A DNA stretch of 64,000 bases from Psychroserpens sp. (GTDB lineage Bacteria > Bacteroidota > Bacteroidia > Flavobacteriales > Flavobacteriaceae): assembly GCA_017643165.1 (NCBI GenBank), contig JAEPNY010000002.1, positions 1 to 64,000 of the forward strand. The letters are read 5' to 3'. The notes beneath the pieces were generated by a model. It was not told the DNA's origin, made no database searches, and worked only from the letters and a program-made list of their open reading frames with translations. The position numbers were made by a program, and so were the translations under genes. Numbering within the stretch: the stretch's first letter is position 1; each line of letters starts with the position of its first letter. Below, in pieces: positions 1 through 8,571 of this stretch.

Positions 1-117
1 GGAACCTATAATGGGACACCGATGCCAACGAGTGATTACTGGTTTATAGTAGAGTATAACGAACGTTCAACAGGAGAACGTAAAGAATTTAAAGCCCATT
101 TTACCCTGAAAAGATAA
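1..117 (+). CDS. C-terminal end of a T9SS type B sorting-domain protein (5' truncated)
   Basis: Only the last 38 codons lie in the window, in frame from base 1 to the TAA at 115-117. The tail contains PMPTSDYWFIVEY and ends FKAHFTLKR. This is the typical end of the gliding-motility-associated C-terminal domain (CHU_C, type B sorting signal) of Bacteroidota proteins exported by the type IX secretion system. The cargo domain lies outside the window, so the function of the whole protein cannot be told. The tail motif is very characteristic. Confidence 0.85.
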   Translation, partial: GTYNGTPMPTSDYWFIVEYNERSTGERKEFKAHFTLKR

Positions 118-133
118 ATGGTAATAAATAGAT

Positions 134-171
134 AAAAAAAAAGCTATGCATTAACGCATAGCTTTTTTTAT
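134..171. terminator. Bidirectional intrinsic terminator
   Basis: The stem AAGCTATGC / GCATAGCTT is flanked by an A-tract on the left and a T-tract on the right. It lies between the convergent ends of the T9SS-tail gene and the porin gene and can serve both strands. Confidence 0.85.
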
Positions 172-184
172 TTGTGATAAGTCT

Positions 185-1702
185 TTATAAACTAAATCCT
201 ACAGTTAAAGTAATATTAGAATTTGTTGTATCAACAGTAGCAGCATCCGTTAAACCTACGGAGAATAGTTGATTATTTACGGTACGCTCTGCAGCATCAT
301 ATGTAAGATCTATTCGGGTTGTTCCAAAGTTATAACCTAGTCCAACAGAATATCCTGTTAAATCTCCATAAAAATTATCATCTTGATAAGGGCTTTCTTC
401 AAATCTATATCCTCCCCTAAAACTGAACTGCTTGTATTTATATTCACCTCCAAGTCTATAGGTGTTTGCAGCTTTGAAAATATTACTCATTGTTTGATTT
501 TGAGACGCAAAGAAAGGATCAGAAGTAGGTCTTAATTCCATATTTGTGTAGTCTCGTCTCGTGTAGTCAAAACTAAATAAACCGCGATCGAAGACATAGG
601 CTAAACTTCCTGTGATCTTTCCTGGTGTTCTTAAACGATATTCAGGAAAAACATTGACTATATTCGGGTTAATTACTACAGAAAAATCGCCATTAACAGA
701 ATCTTCAACAAACGTTCCAATACTTTGTGTTGTCTCTTCAAATATCGTAAACCACGTTGGAGATTGATAAGATAAACCAGCTCTTAACTCTTTAGTCACC
801 TTTAAGATTGCTCCAAGTTGAAAAGAGAAACCATTACCAGTAGTAAATAGACTATTATCAAATCTTACGTCTGTAACTAATGATCCAACATTATTATTAA
901 ATTCATCAAATGCTGTGAATCGCTCATAGTTTATAAAATGTCCGTTTAAATTTAAACCAACGTATAGTTTATCCTCATATTGAGCTGCTAAATTGAAACT
1001 AAACTTGCCATTTAGTCCAGTAGCTACATAACTATAAGCCTGATCGAATGTTCCGGGTGCAATATTTGAAGTATATAAAGTGTTGCCGTCGGTAAATTCA
1101 TCAGGTTCTAGTATGAAAGATTCATAACCTAAAAAGGCTTGCTGATTTGCGAATCCAAAGAACGATCCAATTTCAGCATAAGCTTGGCCCAAAGATTCAC
1201 CTGGTAAAGCTTCAATTTCATCTAATCTCAATCCTTGTGCATATGCTAAAAAGTAGCTATCAATAGAGTTGTTGTTTCTTCCATTGGCGAACCATTGATC
1301 GTCATGATTGGCTGTTTTATCATAGGCTATACTGAGTACAAACTTTCGCCATGAGGAACTATCATCTCTGTTGGCGAAAACGAAGGCAGCTCCTGCCTGA
1401 TTGACATCAAATCTAGAATCAGAGGTTGCACTTCTTCCATTAAAAAATGAAATATCATTATCTAAATTTAAACTCGAAAGTGAGATTGAGGCATGACTCT
1501 CATTGAACACCGCAGATCCTGCTGGGTTGATACTTACGGCAGACATATCTCCACCTAAGGCTCCAAAGGCGCCACTTAATGCTCTGAAACGAGCTGTTCC
1601 TTGCACTTCATCCTGAGAATATCTAAGGATATCAGATATATCTTGGGCGTTGACACTGGTCATAGCAAGGACACCCATAACTAGTATAGCTAACTTTTTC
1701 AT
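185..1702 (-). CDS. Outer membrane transport protein, OmpP1/FadL/TodX family
   Basis: A 505-residue protein with a cleavable signal peptide (MKKLAILVMGVLAMTSVNA, then Q). The N-terminal part has the family signature RALSGAFGALGGDMSAVSINPAG, the plug segment of FadL-type barrels. The rest alternates aromatic and polar residues as expected of a 14-strand barrel and ends in a C-terminal Phe-x-Leu strand. FadL proteins admit hydrophobic compounds such as long-chain fatty acids across the outer membrane; the substrate here is unknown. It lies 35 nt downstream of the W/G/N-rich lipoprotein gene on the same strand and is probably co-transcribed with it. Confidence 0.9.
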   Translation of the reverse strand: MKKLAILVMGVLAMTSVNAQDISDILRYSQDEVQGTARFRALSGAFGALGGDMSAVSINPAGSAVFNESHASISLSSLNLDNDISFFNGRSATSDSRFDVNQAGAAFVFANRDDSSSWRKFVLSIAYDKTANHDDQWFANGRNNNSIDSYFLAYAQGLRLDEIEALPGESLGQAYAEIGSFFGFANQQAFLGYESFILEPDEFTDGNTLYTSNIAPGTFDQAYSYVATGLNGKFSFNLAAQYEDKLYVGLNLNGHFINYERFTAFDEFNNNVGSLVTDVRFDNSLFTTGNGFSFQLGAILKVTKELRAGLSYQSPTWFTIFEETTQSIGTFVEDSVNGDFSVVINPNIVNVFPEYRLRTPGKITGSLAYVFDRGLFSFDYTRRDYTNMELRPTSDPFFASQNQTMSNIFKAANTYRLGGEYKYKQFSFRGGYRFEESPYQDDNFYGDLTGYSVGLGYNFGTTRIDLTYDAAERTVNNQLFSVGLTDAATVDTTNSNITLTVGFSL

Positions 1703-1737
1703 ATTAAAATCTTGTAATTGTTGAACTGTTTTGTTTT

Positions 1738-2703
1738 TTAACCTCTTCTTCCGCCACCTCTTGATCCACCGCTAGATCGCATAGATCCGCCACTAGATCG
1801 CATTGACCCACCACTAGATCGCATTGAAGGAGAACTACTTCTGCTTCGACTAGGTGTTGACATTCTTGATCTCGAATTTGAGTTAGAGCGAGTTCGAGTT
1901 CTTACAGAAGGACTATTACTACGGGTTCGCGTGTTAGACCTTATAGAAGAATTATTACTTCTTGATCTTACAGAACGCGTATTCCTTACATTAGAATTAC
2001 TATTTCGTCTTGGATTGAAACTAGAACGATTTCTAGCAGACGTGTTACTCCTTCTAGAATAGTTAGAGTTCGCTCTACTGCTGTAAAGTGCATTTCTATT
2101 ATTGAATCCATTTAAGTTTGCGCCTCTTCGGCTTGCATTAAAGGCGTAATTGTTACGGTAGTATGGTGAGTAGAAACCGTTGTTCCAACCCCAGTTGCTC
2201 CAGCCCCAACCGAAGCCAGCATTCCAACCCCAGTTGTTCCAGCCCCAGCCCCAACCAGGACCCCAGCCGTTCCAAGCCCAGGAATTCCATCCCCAAGGTC
2301 TGTACCATCCATTCCAACCCCAGTTGTTCCATCCGTTGTCATAGATGTTTATGGTTACATTTTCGTTTGCGTCACCCCATCCAGCGCGTCCTGCTTGTTC
2401 GCTATCTTCTTCAACGTAATCACTACTGTAGGAGTCTATATCAGTAAAAATAGCACTATCATCCGTTGGGATTGTGCTATATAAGTTATCTTTTTCAGTA
2501 AAATAGTTCTTGTAGTAACTATTATCGTCCACTTCAACCGTTGTTGCTTTTTCATAAACAACTTCTTCCTCGACTACTCTATCATCTGAACCATAAATAC
2601 CATCATTGTCATAACCAACATATTGGTATGAACCACAAGAAGTCAACAAAAATGTTATGCTTAAGGCAACATAGAACGGGAATTTAGTCTTTGGGTAATT
2701 CAT
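1738..2703 (-). CDS. Low-complexity lipoprotein (W/G/N-rich, Ser/Arg-rich tail)
   Basis: A signal peptide with a lipobox (FLLTSC) predicts an outer-membrane or periplasmic lipoprotein. The middle (about residues 120-190) is a run of Trp, Gly and Asn (NNWGWNGW-type repeats). The C-terminus is almost only Ser, Arg, Asn and Gly and ends in three SMRSSGG repeats. Flavobacterial genomes often carry such a gene beside an OmpP1 gene and proS, sometimes mislabelled as vitellogenin II; that neighbourhood is preserved here. Two in-frame ATGs exist (2712 and 2703); I use the second because it gives a standard signal peptide. The promoter hexamer TATTTTTG (2748-2741, minus strand) lies just upstream. Function unknown. 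Confidence 0.75.
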   Translation of the reverse strand: MNYPKTKFPFYVALSITFLLTSCGSYQYVGYDNDGIYGSDDRVVEEEVVYEKATTVEVDDNSYYKNYFTEKDNLYSTIPTDDSAIFTDIDSYSSDYVEEDSEQAGRAGWGDANENVTINIYDNGWNNWGWNGWYRPWGWNSWAWNGWGPGWGWGWNNWGWNAGFGWGWSNWGWNNGFYSPYYRNNYAFNASRRGANLNGFNNRNALYSSRANSNYSRRSNTSARNRSSFNPRRNSNSNVRNTRSVRSRSNNSSIRSNTRTRSNSPSVRTRTRSNSNSRSRMSTPSRSRSSSPSMRSSGGSMRSSGGSMRSSGGSRGGGRRG

Positions 2704-2812
2704 AATCCGCATATCTCTGTATTTTTATTGTTGAACATTACAAAAATAGTTAGTTTTGCTGAACTATTTTTTTATTTAACATATACACAACTTTTGTGCC
2801 AAAACACTTAAA

Positions 2813-4291
2813 ATGAGTAAAAATCTTACAAGTAGAACGGAAGATTATTCTAAATGGTATAACGAATTGGTTGTAAAAGCCGATTTAGCTGAAAATTCAG
2901 CGGTTAGAGGTTGTATGGTGATTAAGCCGTACGGCTATGCAATTTGGGAGAAAATGCAAGCGGAACTCGATCGTATGTTCAAAGAAACTGGACATCAAAA
3001 CGCTTATTTTCCATTGTTTGTTCCGAAGAGTTTGTTTGAGGCCGAAGAAAAGAACGCCGAAGGGTTTGCTAAGGAGTGTGCCGTAGTTACGCATTATAGG
3101 TTACAGAACGATCCTGATAAGGAAGGGAAACTTCGTGTAGATCCAGAGGCCAAGTTAGAAGAAGAATTAGTTGTTCGTCCAACAAGTGAGGCCATCATTT
3201 GGAATACCTATAAAGGTTGGATCCAAAGTTATAGAGATCTTCCTATTTTAATTAATCAATGGGCCAATGTAGTGCGTTGGGAAATGCGAACGCGATTATT
3301 TTTGCGAACTGCGGAATTTTTATGGCAAGAAGGTCATACCGCACATGCTACTGAATCTGAAGCTTTGGCCGAGGCCGAATTAATGAATAATGTTTACGCT
3401 GAGTTTGCTGAAAAGTTTATGGCAATACCAGTAATTAAAGGTATAAAATCTGAAAGTGAGCGCTTCGCCGGAGCAGTTGAAACGTTTTGTATTGAAGCAT
3501 TGATGCAAGATGGTAAAGCGCTTCAAGCAGGAACTTCACATTTCTTAGGTCAAAATTTTGCAAAAGCTTTTGATGTTAAATTTACCAATAATGAAGGTAA
3601 GTTAGATTATGTATGGGCAACTTCTTGGGGTGTTTCTACGCGTTTAATGGGAGCATTGATAATGACGCATAGTGATGACAAAGGATTAGTGTTACCTCCT
3701 AATCTTGCACCATTTCAGGTTGTCATCGTTCCAATTTACAAAAACGAAGAGCAGTTAACGGCAATTACAGATAAGGCACAAGGAATTATTTCTCGTCTAA
3801 AAGAATTAGGTATTTCTTGTAAGTTTGATGGTCGTACAACGCATAGACCTGGCGCAAAATTTGCGCAACATGAATTACAAGGTGTGCCGCTTCGAATTGC
3901 AATTGGACCAAAGGATCTAGAAAATAATACAGTAGAATTAGCACGACGTGATACCTTGTCTAAAGAATTTGTGGCAATGGAAGATCTAGTTGCTAAAATT
4001 AAAGGGTTACTTAAGACTATTCAAGATGAGTTATTCGATAAAGCGCTGACTTTTAGAGATTCGCATATTACTGAAGTGGATGATTTTGAAACGTTCAAAA
4101 AAGTACTAGAAACCAAGACTGGTTTCATTTCGGCGCATTGGGATGGATCAGCGGAAACTGAACAAAAAATAAAGGAACTTACAAAAGCAACAATACGATG
4201 TATTCCTATGGATGCGAAGGAAGAAGCTGGAACCTGCGTGTACTCTGGTAAGCCTTCATCGCGTAGAGTCTTATTTGCAAAGGCCTATTAA
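2813..4291 (+). CDS. proS: Prolyl-tRNA synthetase, archaeal/eukaryotic type
   Basis: The 492-residue enzyme charges tRNA-Pro with proline in the cytoplasm. It lacks the bacterial editing insertion and follows the shorter archaeal-like form: class II core with motif 2 ([21 protein letters not shown]) and motif 3 ([19 protein letters not shown]), an anticodon-binding domain (about 300-400), and a C-terminal domain ending in Tyr (LFAKAY), as is usual for this type. Bacteroidota normally have this form. The start follows a near-consensus promoter (AACTTTTG at 2788-2795). It is transcribed away from the lipoprotein gene. Confidence 0.95.
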   Translation: MSKNLTSRTEDYSKWYNELVVKADLAENSAVRGCMVIKPYGYAIWEKMQAELDRMFKETGHQNAYFPLFVPKSLFEAEEKNAEGFAKECAVVTHYRLQNDPDKEGKLRVDPEAKLEEELVVRPTSEAIIWNTYKGWIQSYRDLPILINQWANVVRWEMRTRLFLRTAEFLWQEGHTAHATESEALAEAELMNNVYAEFAEKFMAIPVIKGIKSESERFAGAVETFCIEALMQDGKALQAGTSHFLGQNFAKAFDVKFTNNEGKLDYVWATSWGVSTRLMGALIMTHSDDKGLVLPPNLAPFQVVIVPIYKNEEQLTAITDKAQGIISRLKELGISCKFDGRTTHRPGAKFAQHELQGVPLRIAIGPKDLENNTVELARRDTLSKEFVAMEDLVAKIKGLLKTIQDELFDKALTFRDSHITEVDDFETFKKVLETKTGFISAHWDGSAETEQKIKELTKATIRCIPMDAKEEAGTCVYSGKPSSRRVLFAKAY

Positions 4292-4319
4292 TTTTTTTTC
4301 AAAAAAGTTTATTAAGGTA

Positions 4320-4349
4320 TTGCAACATTTAAAAATAGTTGTATTTTTG
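4320..4349 (+). promoter_or_regulatory. Promoter of the tRNA-Glu/rpsT unit
   Basis: TTG at 4320-4322, a 19-bp spacer and TATTTTTG at 4342-4349 match the Bacteroidota sigma-A promoter exactly. Transcription would start near 4356, about 75 nt upstream of the tRNA. Confidence 0.8.
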
Positions 4350-4429
4350 CATCCGCAATGAGTAATTGCACGTTCATTTAAAAGCAGTGAGAGTTAAAAA
4401 AATCTTGAATTGCTTGAGAAAAACATAAT

Positions 4430-4501
4430 GGCCCGTTCGTCTATCGGCTAGGACGCCAGGTTTTCATCCTGGTAAGAGGGGTTCGATTCCCCTACGGGCT
4501 A
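4430..4501 (+). tRNA. tRNA-Glu (UUC)
   Basis: The 7-bp acceptor stem GGCCCGT (4430-4436) pairs with ACGGGCT (4494-4500). The anticodon arm CCAGG-TTTTCAT-CCTGG places TTC at 4463-4465. The T-arm is AGGGG-TTCGATT-CCCCT. CCA is not fully encoded. The rpsT start codon follows 25 nt later. Confidence 0.97.
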
Positions 4502-4526
4502 CAATTTTTTAATAAGAAAATATAAA

Positions 4527-4781
4527 ATGGCAAATCATAAGTCAGCATTAAAGAGAATCAGAAGTAACGAGACTAAGCGTTTACGTAATAGATACCAGCA
4601 CAAAACTACACGCGGTGCTATCAAGAAGTTACGCGAAATGGATAAGGCTAAAGATGCTAAAGAATATTTACCGTCTGTAGTTGCTATGATTGATAAATTA
4701 GCAAAAAACAATATTATACATAACAATAAAGCAGCTAACTTAAAATCTAAGTTAACGAAGCACGTAGCTACCCTAAGCTAA
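4527..4781 (+). CDS. rpsT: 30S ribosomal protein S20
   Basis: An 84-residue basic protein starting MANHKSALKRIRSNETKRLRN, the diagnostic start of S20, followed by the three-helix body. It binds 16S rRNA in the body of the small subunit. It is probably expressed with the upstream tRNA-Glu from the promoter at 4320-4349, and is followed by a strong terminator. Confidence 0.97.
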   Translation: MANHKSALKRIRSNETKRLRNRYQHKTTRGAIKKLREMDKAKDAKEYLPSVVAMIDKLAKNNIIHNNKAANLKSKLTKHVATLS

Positions 4782-4804
4782 CAAGAACTTGTATTAAAAT
4801 TATT

Positions 4805-4835
4805 AAAGCTTCTCGATTTTGAGAAGCTTTTTTTA
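4805..4835 (+). terminator. rpsT terminator
   Basis: Stem AAAGCTTCTC / GAGAAGCTTT with loop GATTTT, followed by a T-run. Confidence 0.85.
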
Positions 4836-4859
4836 TTGCGTGTAATTCACTAGTACAAA

Positions 4860-4896
4860 TAAAAAAAGCTCTTAACTTAATAAGAGCTTTTTTATT
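4860..4896. terminator. Terminator between rpsT and rho
   Basis: AAAAAAGCTCTTA pairs with TAAGAGCTTTTTT. On the minus strand it ends the rho transcript (15 nt after the stop codon), and it also backs up the rpsT terminator on the plus strand. Confidence 0.8.
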
Positions 4897-4910
4897 AGTA
4901 TTAAATTACC

Positions 4911-6527
4911 TTATCCATTCATAGAGATAAGGAATTCTTCGTTATTTCTAGTTTGCTTAAATCGATCGTTTATGAATTCCATAGCTTCAACCGGATTCAT
5001 ATCGGCTAAGTACTTACGCATTACCCACATTCTTTGAATCGTACTGTCTTCAAGTAATAAATCATCTCGACGCGTACTAGAAGATGTAAGATCAATTGCT
5101 GGGAAGATTCGTCGATTGGCAATTTTACGATCCAGTTGTAGCTCCATGTTACCAGTTCCTTTAAATTCTTCGAATATTACTTCGTCCATTTTAGAACCTG
5201 TCTCTGTTAAGGCAGTTGCAATAATTGTTAGTGATCCGCCATTTTCAATATTACGAGCTGCTCCAAAGAATCGCTTTGGTTTGTGTAACGCGTTCGCGTC
5301 AACACCACCACTTAATATTTTACCAGAGGCTGGTTGAACTGTATTATAGGCTCTAGCCAGTCGTGTTATTGAATCTAATAAGATTACGACATCGTGTCCG
5401 CATTCTACTAATCGCTTAGCTTTTTCTAATACAATGTTAGCAATCTTTACATGTTCATGAGCTTCTTTGTCAAAGGTAGATGCGATAACCTCACCACGAA
5501 CATTACGTTGCATATCTGTTACTTCTTCAGGTCGTTCATCAATGAGTAAAATCATTTGATAAACTTCAGGATGATTGGCTGCAATCGCATTAGCAACATC
5601 CTTGAGCAACATTGTTTTACCTGTTTTAGGTTGTGACACGATCATACCACGCTGTCCTTTCCCAATAGGAGAGAAGAGATCCATAATTCGTGTTGAAATG
5701 GTGCTTTGTTTTTCTGCGATATTAAACTTTTCGTCTGGGAAAAGTGGTGTTAAATGTTCAAAAGAAACGCGATCTCTAACAACTTCTGGCTTTTGTCCAT
5801 TAATCTTACTTACCTTAATAAGCGGGAAATATTTTTCTCCTTCTTTAGGCGGACGAACGTGACCCAACACAGTATCACCAGTTTTTAATCCGAAGAGTCT
5901 TATTTGTGATTGAGACACATAAATATCATCAGGAGACGATAAGTAATTATAGTCTGAAGATCGTAAGAATCCGTAGCCATCTTGCATGATATCTAAAACC
6001 CCTTCACTTTCGATAATAGCATCAAATTCAAAATCGGGTTCGCGGTAACGGTTACGTGTGTCTTTATTACCATTTTTACCGTGGTCCTTAGAACGTTGAT
6101 TATGTTGCTTGTTATCTTTTTGACGGCCTTGCTGTTTATTATCAGAGGCGTTTTTATTTCTATTATCGTTATTTTGATTGCCCTTTTGACGATTTCTTTG
6201 CTCCTTTTTCTCTTGGGGACTTGAATTGTCTTTTTGCTCAGCAGGAGCATCACTTAACTCCATCTTTTGTTGTGATGGATTTTGATCTTGGTTTTTTTGA
6301 ACGCGCGCACGCTGCTTTTTTTGGCGTTGCGGCTTTGGTTGATTCTCTTTAGAAGAACCTTTAATCGCTTCTTTTTTTAAAGCATCAGGATTAGATGCTT
6401 GGAAATCTAATATTTGATATACTAGATCTAACTTTTTTAATGAGCGATATTTAGGGACTTTTAGTTTTTGAGCAATTTCCTGAAGTTCAGGAAGCTTCTT
6501 TGCTTTTAATTCGGAAATTTCGAACAT
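4911..6527 (-). CDS. rho: Transcription termination factor Rho with disordered insertion
   Basis: A 538-residue hexameric RNA helicase that ends transcription. Domains: N-terminal Rho_N helical domain (1-45); a low-complexity segment (about 47-165) very rich in K, Q, N, R and D; an S1-like RNA-binding domain (about 171-245, with [15 protein letters not shown]); and a RecA-type ATPase with P-loop SQPKTGKT (298-305), [10 protein letters not shown], and the Q/R-loop region [23 protein letters not shown]. coli Rho has about 420 residues; the excess is the insertion. Such insertions are common in Bacteroidota Rho, and in Bacteroides one has been linked to phase separation. It is a single-gene unit with its own terminator. 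Confidence 0.97.
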   Translation of the reverse strand: MFEISELKAKKLPELQEIAQKLKVPKYRSLKKLDLVYQILDFQASNPDALKKEAIKGSSKENQPKPQRQKKQRARVQKNQDQNPSQQKMELSDAPAEQKDNSSPQEKKEQRNRQKGNQNNDNRNKNASDNKQQGRQKDNKQHNQRSKDHGKNGNKDTRNRYREPDFEFDAIIESEGVLDIMQDGYGFLRSSDYNYLSSPDDIYVSQSQIRLFGLKTGDTVLGHVRPPKEGEKYFPLIKVSKINGQKPEVVRDRVSFEHLTPLFPDEKFNIAEKQSTISTRIMDLFSPIGKGQRGMIVSQPKTGKTMLLKDVANAIAANHPEVYQMILLIDERPEEVTDMQRNVRGEVIASTFDKEAHEHVKIANIVLEKAKRLVECGHDVVILLDSITRLARAYNTVQPASGKILSGGVDANALHKPKRFFGAARNIENGGSLTIIATALTETGSKMDEVIFEEFKGTGNMELQLDRKIANRRIFPAIDLTSSSTRRDDLLLEDSTIQRMWVMRKYLADMNPVEAMEFINDRFKQTRNNEEFLISMNG

Positions 6528-6718
6528 GAATATGTTTTCTAATTAATTTTATTCTTTGAAATGGATTTGATTCTTCTTTTTCTGAAAACAATAGTTGGTG
6601 GGAAAAAATTGAAAAAAATCTGAAGATTAAAAAGCTGTAATACTGATGATAACGCTTTCTATATGCAATAATACGATTTTATTTTTAAAATTTAATATTA
6701 GTTTTCAAAAGAAACTCT

Positions 6719-6726
6719 TAATTTTG
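6719..6726 (+). promoter_or_regulatory. Promoter -7 element of the DUF4293 gene
   Basis: TAATTTTG matches TAnnTTTG exactly and lies 22 nt upstream of the ATG at 6749. No clear -33 TTG is visible. Confidence 0.6.
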
Positions 6727-6748
6727 TGCCTCGTTATTTATAATAGAA

Positions 6749-7159
6749 ATGATTCAACGTATTCAAACCATTTATCTTTTATTCGCTGCTGCCATTTCAG
6801 CAGGGTTGATATTTGTTTTTCATTTGTGGACAAATACGGAAGAGGTTCCGGTTTATGCTAAAGATGAAATGTTGTATTTGAGCTTGTTTTTAGGATCAGC
6901 TTTATTATCTTTAATCGCAATTTTTAATTACAAGAACAGACAGACGCAATTCGTTTTGGGTCGTCTGAATATCATATTAAACTTTATTTTATTAGGATTT
7001 TTTGTATATCAATTGCTAATCCCACCTGGAGAAAGTCAAATTTCTGAGAAGGGTGTTGCAATTTTCATACCTATCTTATCTATCGTAATGTTGGTATTAG
7101 CCAATAAAGCCATAAAGAAGGATGAAGATCTCGTAAAATCTGTCGATCGATTACGATAA
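6749..7159 (+). CDS. DUF4293 family integral membrane protein
   Basis: A 136-residue protein starting MIQRIQTIYLL, with four hydrophobic helices (about 7-26, 45-62, 72-93 and 105-122) and a charged C-terminus. This matches the DUF4293 family, known only from Bacteroidota and of unknown function. It is divergent from rho, an arrangement often kept in flavobacteria. The ATG is set by the promoter element at 6719-6726. Confidence 0.8.
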   Translation: MIQRIQTIYLLFAAAISAGLIFVFHLWTNTEEVPVYAKDEMLYLSLFLGSALLSLIAIFNYKNRQTQFVLGRLNIILNFILLGFFVYQLLIPPGESQISEKGVAIFIPILSIVMLVLANKAIKKDEDLVKSVDRLR

Positions 7160-7187
7160 AACCTATTATCTTAATTATTTTAGTGCG

Positions 7188-7216
7188 TAAACCCAAGGTG
7201 AAGACCTTGGGTTTTT
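7188..7216. terminator. Bidirectional terminator
   Basis: AAACCCAAGGT and ACCTTGGGTTT form an 11-bp stem with a GAAG tetraloop, followed by T's on the plus strand and preceded by A's. It separates two convergent genes. Confidence 0.85.
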
Positions 7217-7219
7217 ACG

Positions 7220-7717
7220 TTAATAGCGGTTTGGAAATTCAATGACCTCCAGATGTTCAATCTTTTTACCATCAATAGTGAATCGCAACATAGTTCTCAC
7301 TTTATGAAAACCGTGCTTTCCCGCTGCGCCAGGATTCATATGTAAAAGATTAAGTGTTTTATCAGGTATGACTTTTAGAATGTGGGAATGCCCACAAATA
7401 AATAATCGTGGTGGATTTTGCTTAATCAGATCTCGAGTTCTCTGGTTGTATTTTGGAGGATAACCACCAATATGAGTTATCCAAACCTCTACATCTTCAC
7501 ACATAAAACGTAAATCCAGAGGGAATTCTGTTCTTACCATGGCATTATCAATATTTCCATAAACCGCTCTTAATGGTTTCAACGCTTTGATTTGATCTGT
7601 AACAGATATATCACCAATATCTCCAGCGTGCCATACCTCGTCTGATTGGCGAACATATTTTAAAATAGACGCGTCGATATAACTATGGGTATCAGATAGC
7701 AGCAATATTTTTTTCAT
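7220..7717 (-). CDS. YfcE/MJ0936-type metallophosphoesterase
   Basis: A 165-residue calcineurin-like phosphoesterase with the metal-binding motifs in order: LLSDTHSYID (D-x-H), VWHAGDIGD (GD), VYGNIDN (GNxD), ITHIGGYPP (H) and FICGHSHI (GHxH). Length and motifs match the YfcE/MJ0936 phosphodiesterase family. The true substrate is unknown; family members cleave model phosphodiesters. It is cytosolic, with no signal peptide. Confidence 0.9.
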   Translation of the reverse strand: MKKILLLSDTHSYIDASILKYVRQSDEVWHAGDIGDISVTDQIKALKPLRAVYGNIDNAMVRTEFPLDLRFMCEDVEVWITHIGGYPPKYNQRTRDLIKQNPPRLFICGHSHILKVIPDKTLNLLHMNPGAAGKHGFHKVRTMLRFTIDGKKIEHLEVIEFPNRY

Positions 7718-7787
7718 TACTAATTATAACTTCTGTGAGAATATCTTTTAATTATGTTAATCTAAATCGATTCCAATGAAATCTGGT

Positions 7788-7795
7788 TATCTTTG
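7788..7795 (+). promoter_or_regulatory. Promoter -7 element of truA
   Basis: TATCTTTG fits TAnnTTTG. Its last base is the G of a possible GTG start, so transcription must begin downstream of that codon. This argues for a later truA start. Confidence 0.65.
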
Positions 7796-7821
7796 TGCGT
7801 TTACAAAAGTATAGGTTTCTT

Positions 7822-8571
7822 TTGAGATATTTTATCGAATTATCATACAATGGCAAAGCATATCATGGCTGGCAAAATCAGCCTAATGCGATCTCTGTAC
7901 AACAAACTATTGAGGAAGCATTGTCCATATTATTAAAAGAACAGATTTCTATCATGGGTGCTGGTCGTACAGATGCAGGTGTTCATGCCTCGAAGATGTT
8001 TGCGCATTTCGATATGACATCAAGTCTCGATGATAATCTCGTGTTTAAACTCAATTCATATTTGCCAAAAGATATCGCAATTCATGTGATTTTTGAAGTA
8101 AAGTCAGATGCACATGCGCGATTTGATGCTACAAGTAGAACTTACAATTATCGAATTGCATTGCGTAAAGATGTATTCAATCATGATTTTGCTTACGCGC
8201 TTCATAAACCATTAGATCTCGATCTTATGAATGAAGCATGTGAAATCTTATTAAGTTATAAAGATTTTCAATGCTTTTCAAAATCAAATACAGACGTAAA
8301 AACGTATCATTGTGATATAAAAGAAGCAAACTGGACCATATTAAAGAATGAATTGGTATTTACTATTAAGGCTGATCGTTTTCTTAGGAATATGGTTCGC
8401 GCTATTGTAGGTACGTTGATCAATATTGGACTAAATAAAATACCTTTGCAGAGTTTGCATGATATAATAAAATCAAAAGATCGGAGTAGGGCTGGCTATT
8501 CGGTGCCTGCTCACGGATTATATTTAATTGATATTGAATACCCTGAACATATTAAAAAGATAAGCGAATAA
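7822..8571 (+). CDS. truA: tRNA pseudouridine synthase A
   Basis: The enzyme makes pseudouridine at positions 38-40 of the tRNA anticodon arm. The catalytic motif is MGAGRTDAGVHA, with Asp in RTDAG; RFDATSRTYNYRI and FLRNMVRAIVGTLI are also typical. I place the start at TTG 7822, giving MRYFIELSYNGKAYHGWQ, the usual N-terminus. The longer reading from GTG 7795 overlaps the promoter -7 element. The stop codon is followed directly by the ATG of the ABC exporter, so the two are probably translationally coupled. Confidence 0.93.
   Translation: MRYFIELSYNGKAYHGWQNQPNAISVQQTIEEALSILLKEQISIMGAGRTDAGVHASKMFAHFDMTSSLDDNLVFKLNSYLPKDIAIHVIFEVKSDAHARFDATSRTYNYRIALRKDVFNHDFAYALHKPLDLDLMNEACEILLSYKDFQCFSKSNTDVKTYHCDIKEANWTILKNELVFTIKADRFLRNMVRAIVGTLINIGLNKIPLQSLHDIIKSKDRSRAGYSVPAHGLYLIDIEYPEHIKKISE

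Noticed and set aside
1760..1830. Short spaced repeats that could suggest a CRISPR array
   Set aside because: They are the 21-bp coding repeats for SMRSSGG, with no spacers of even length.
2112..2447. Frames rich in Gly/Thr or Ser/Pro across the lipoprotein gene
   Set aside because: Shadow frames of the W/G/N repeat region. The lipoprotein frame has signal peptide, lipobox and promoter.
7795..7821. GTG start of truA adding nine residues
   Set aside because: It overlaps the promoter -7 element TATCTTTG and gives an N-terminus unlike TruA.
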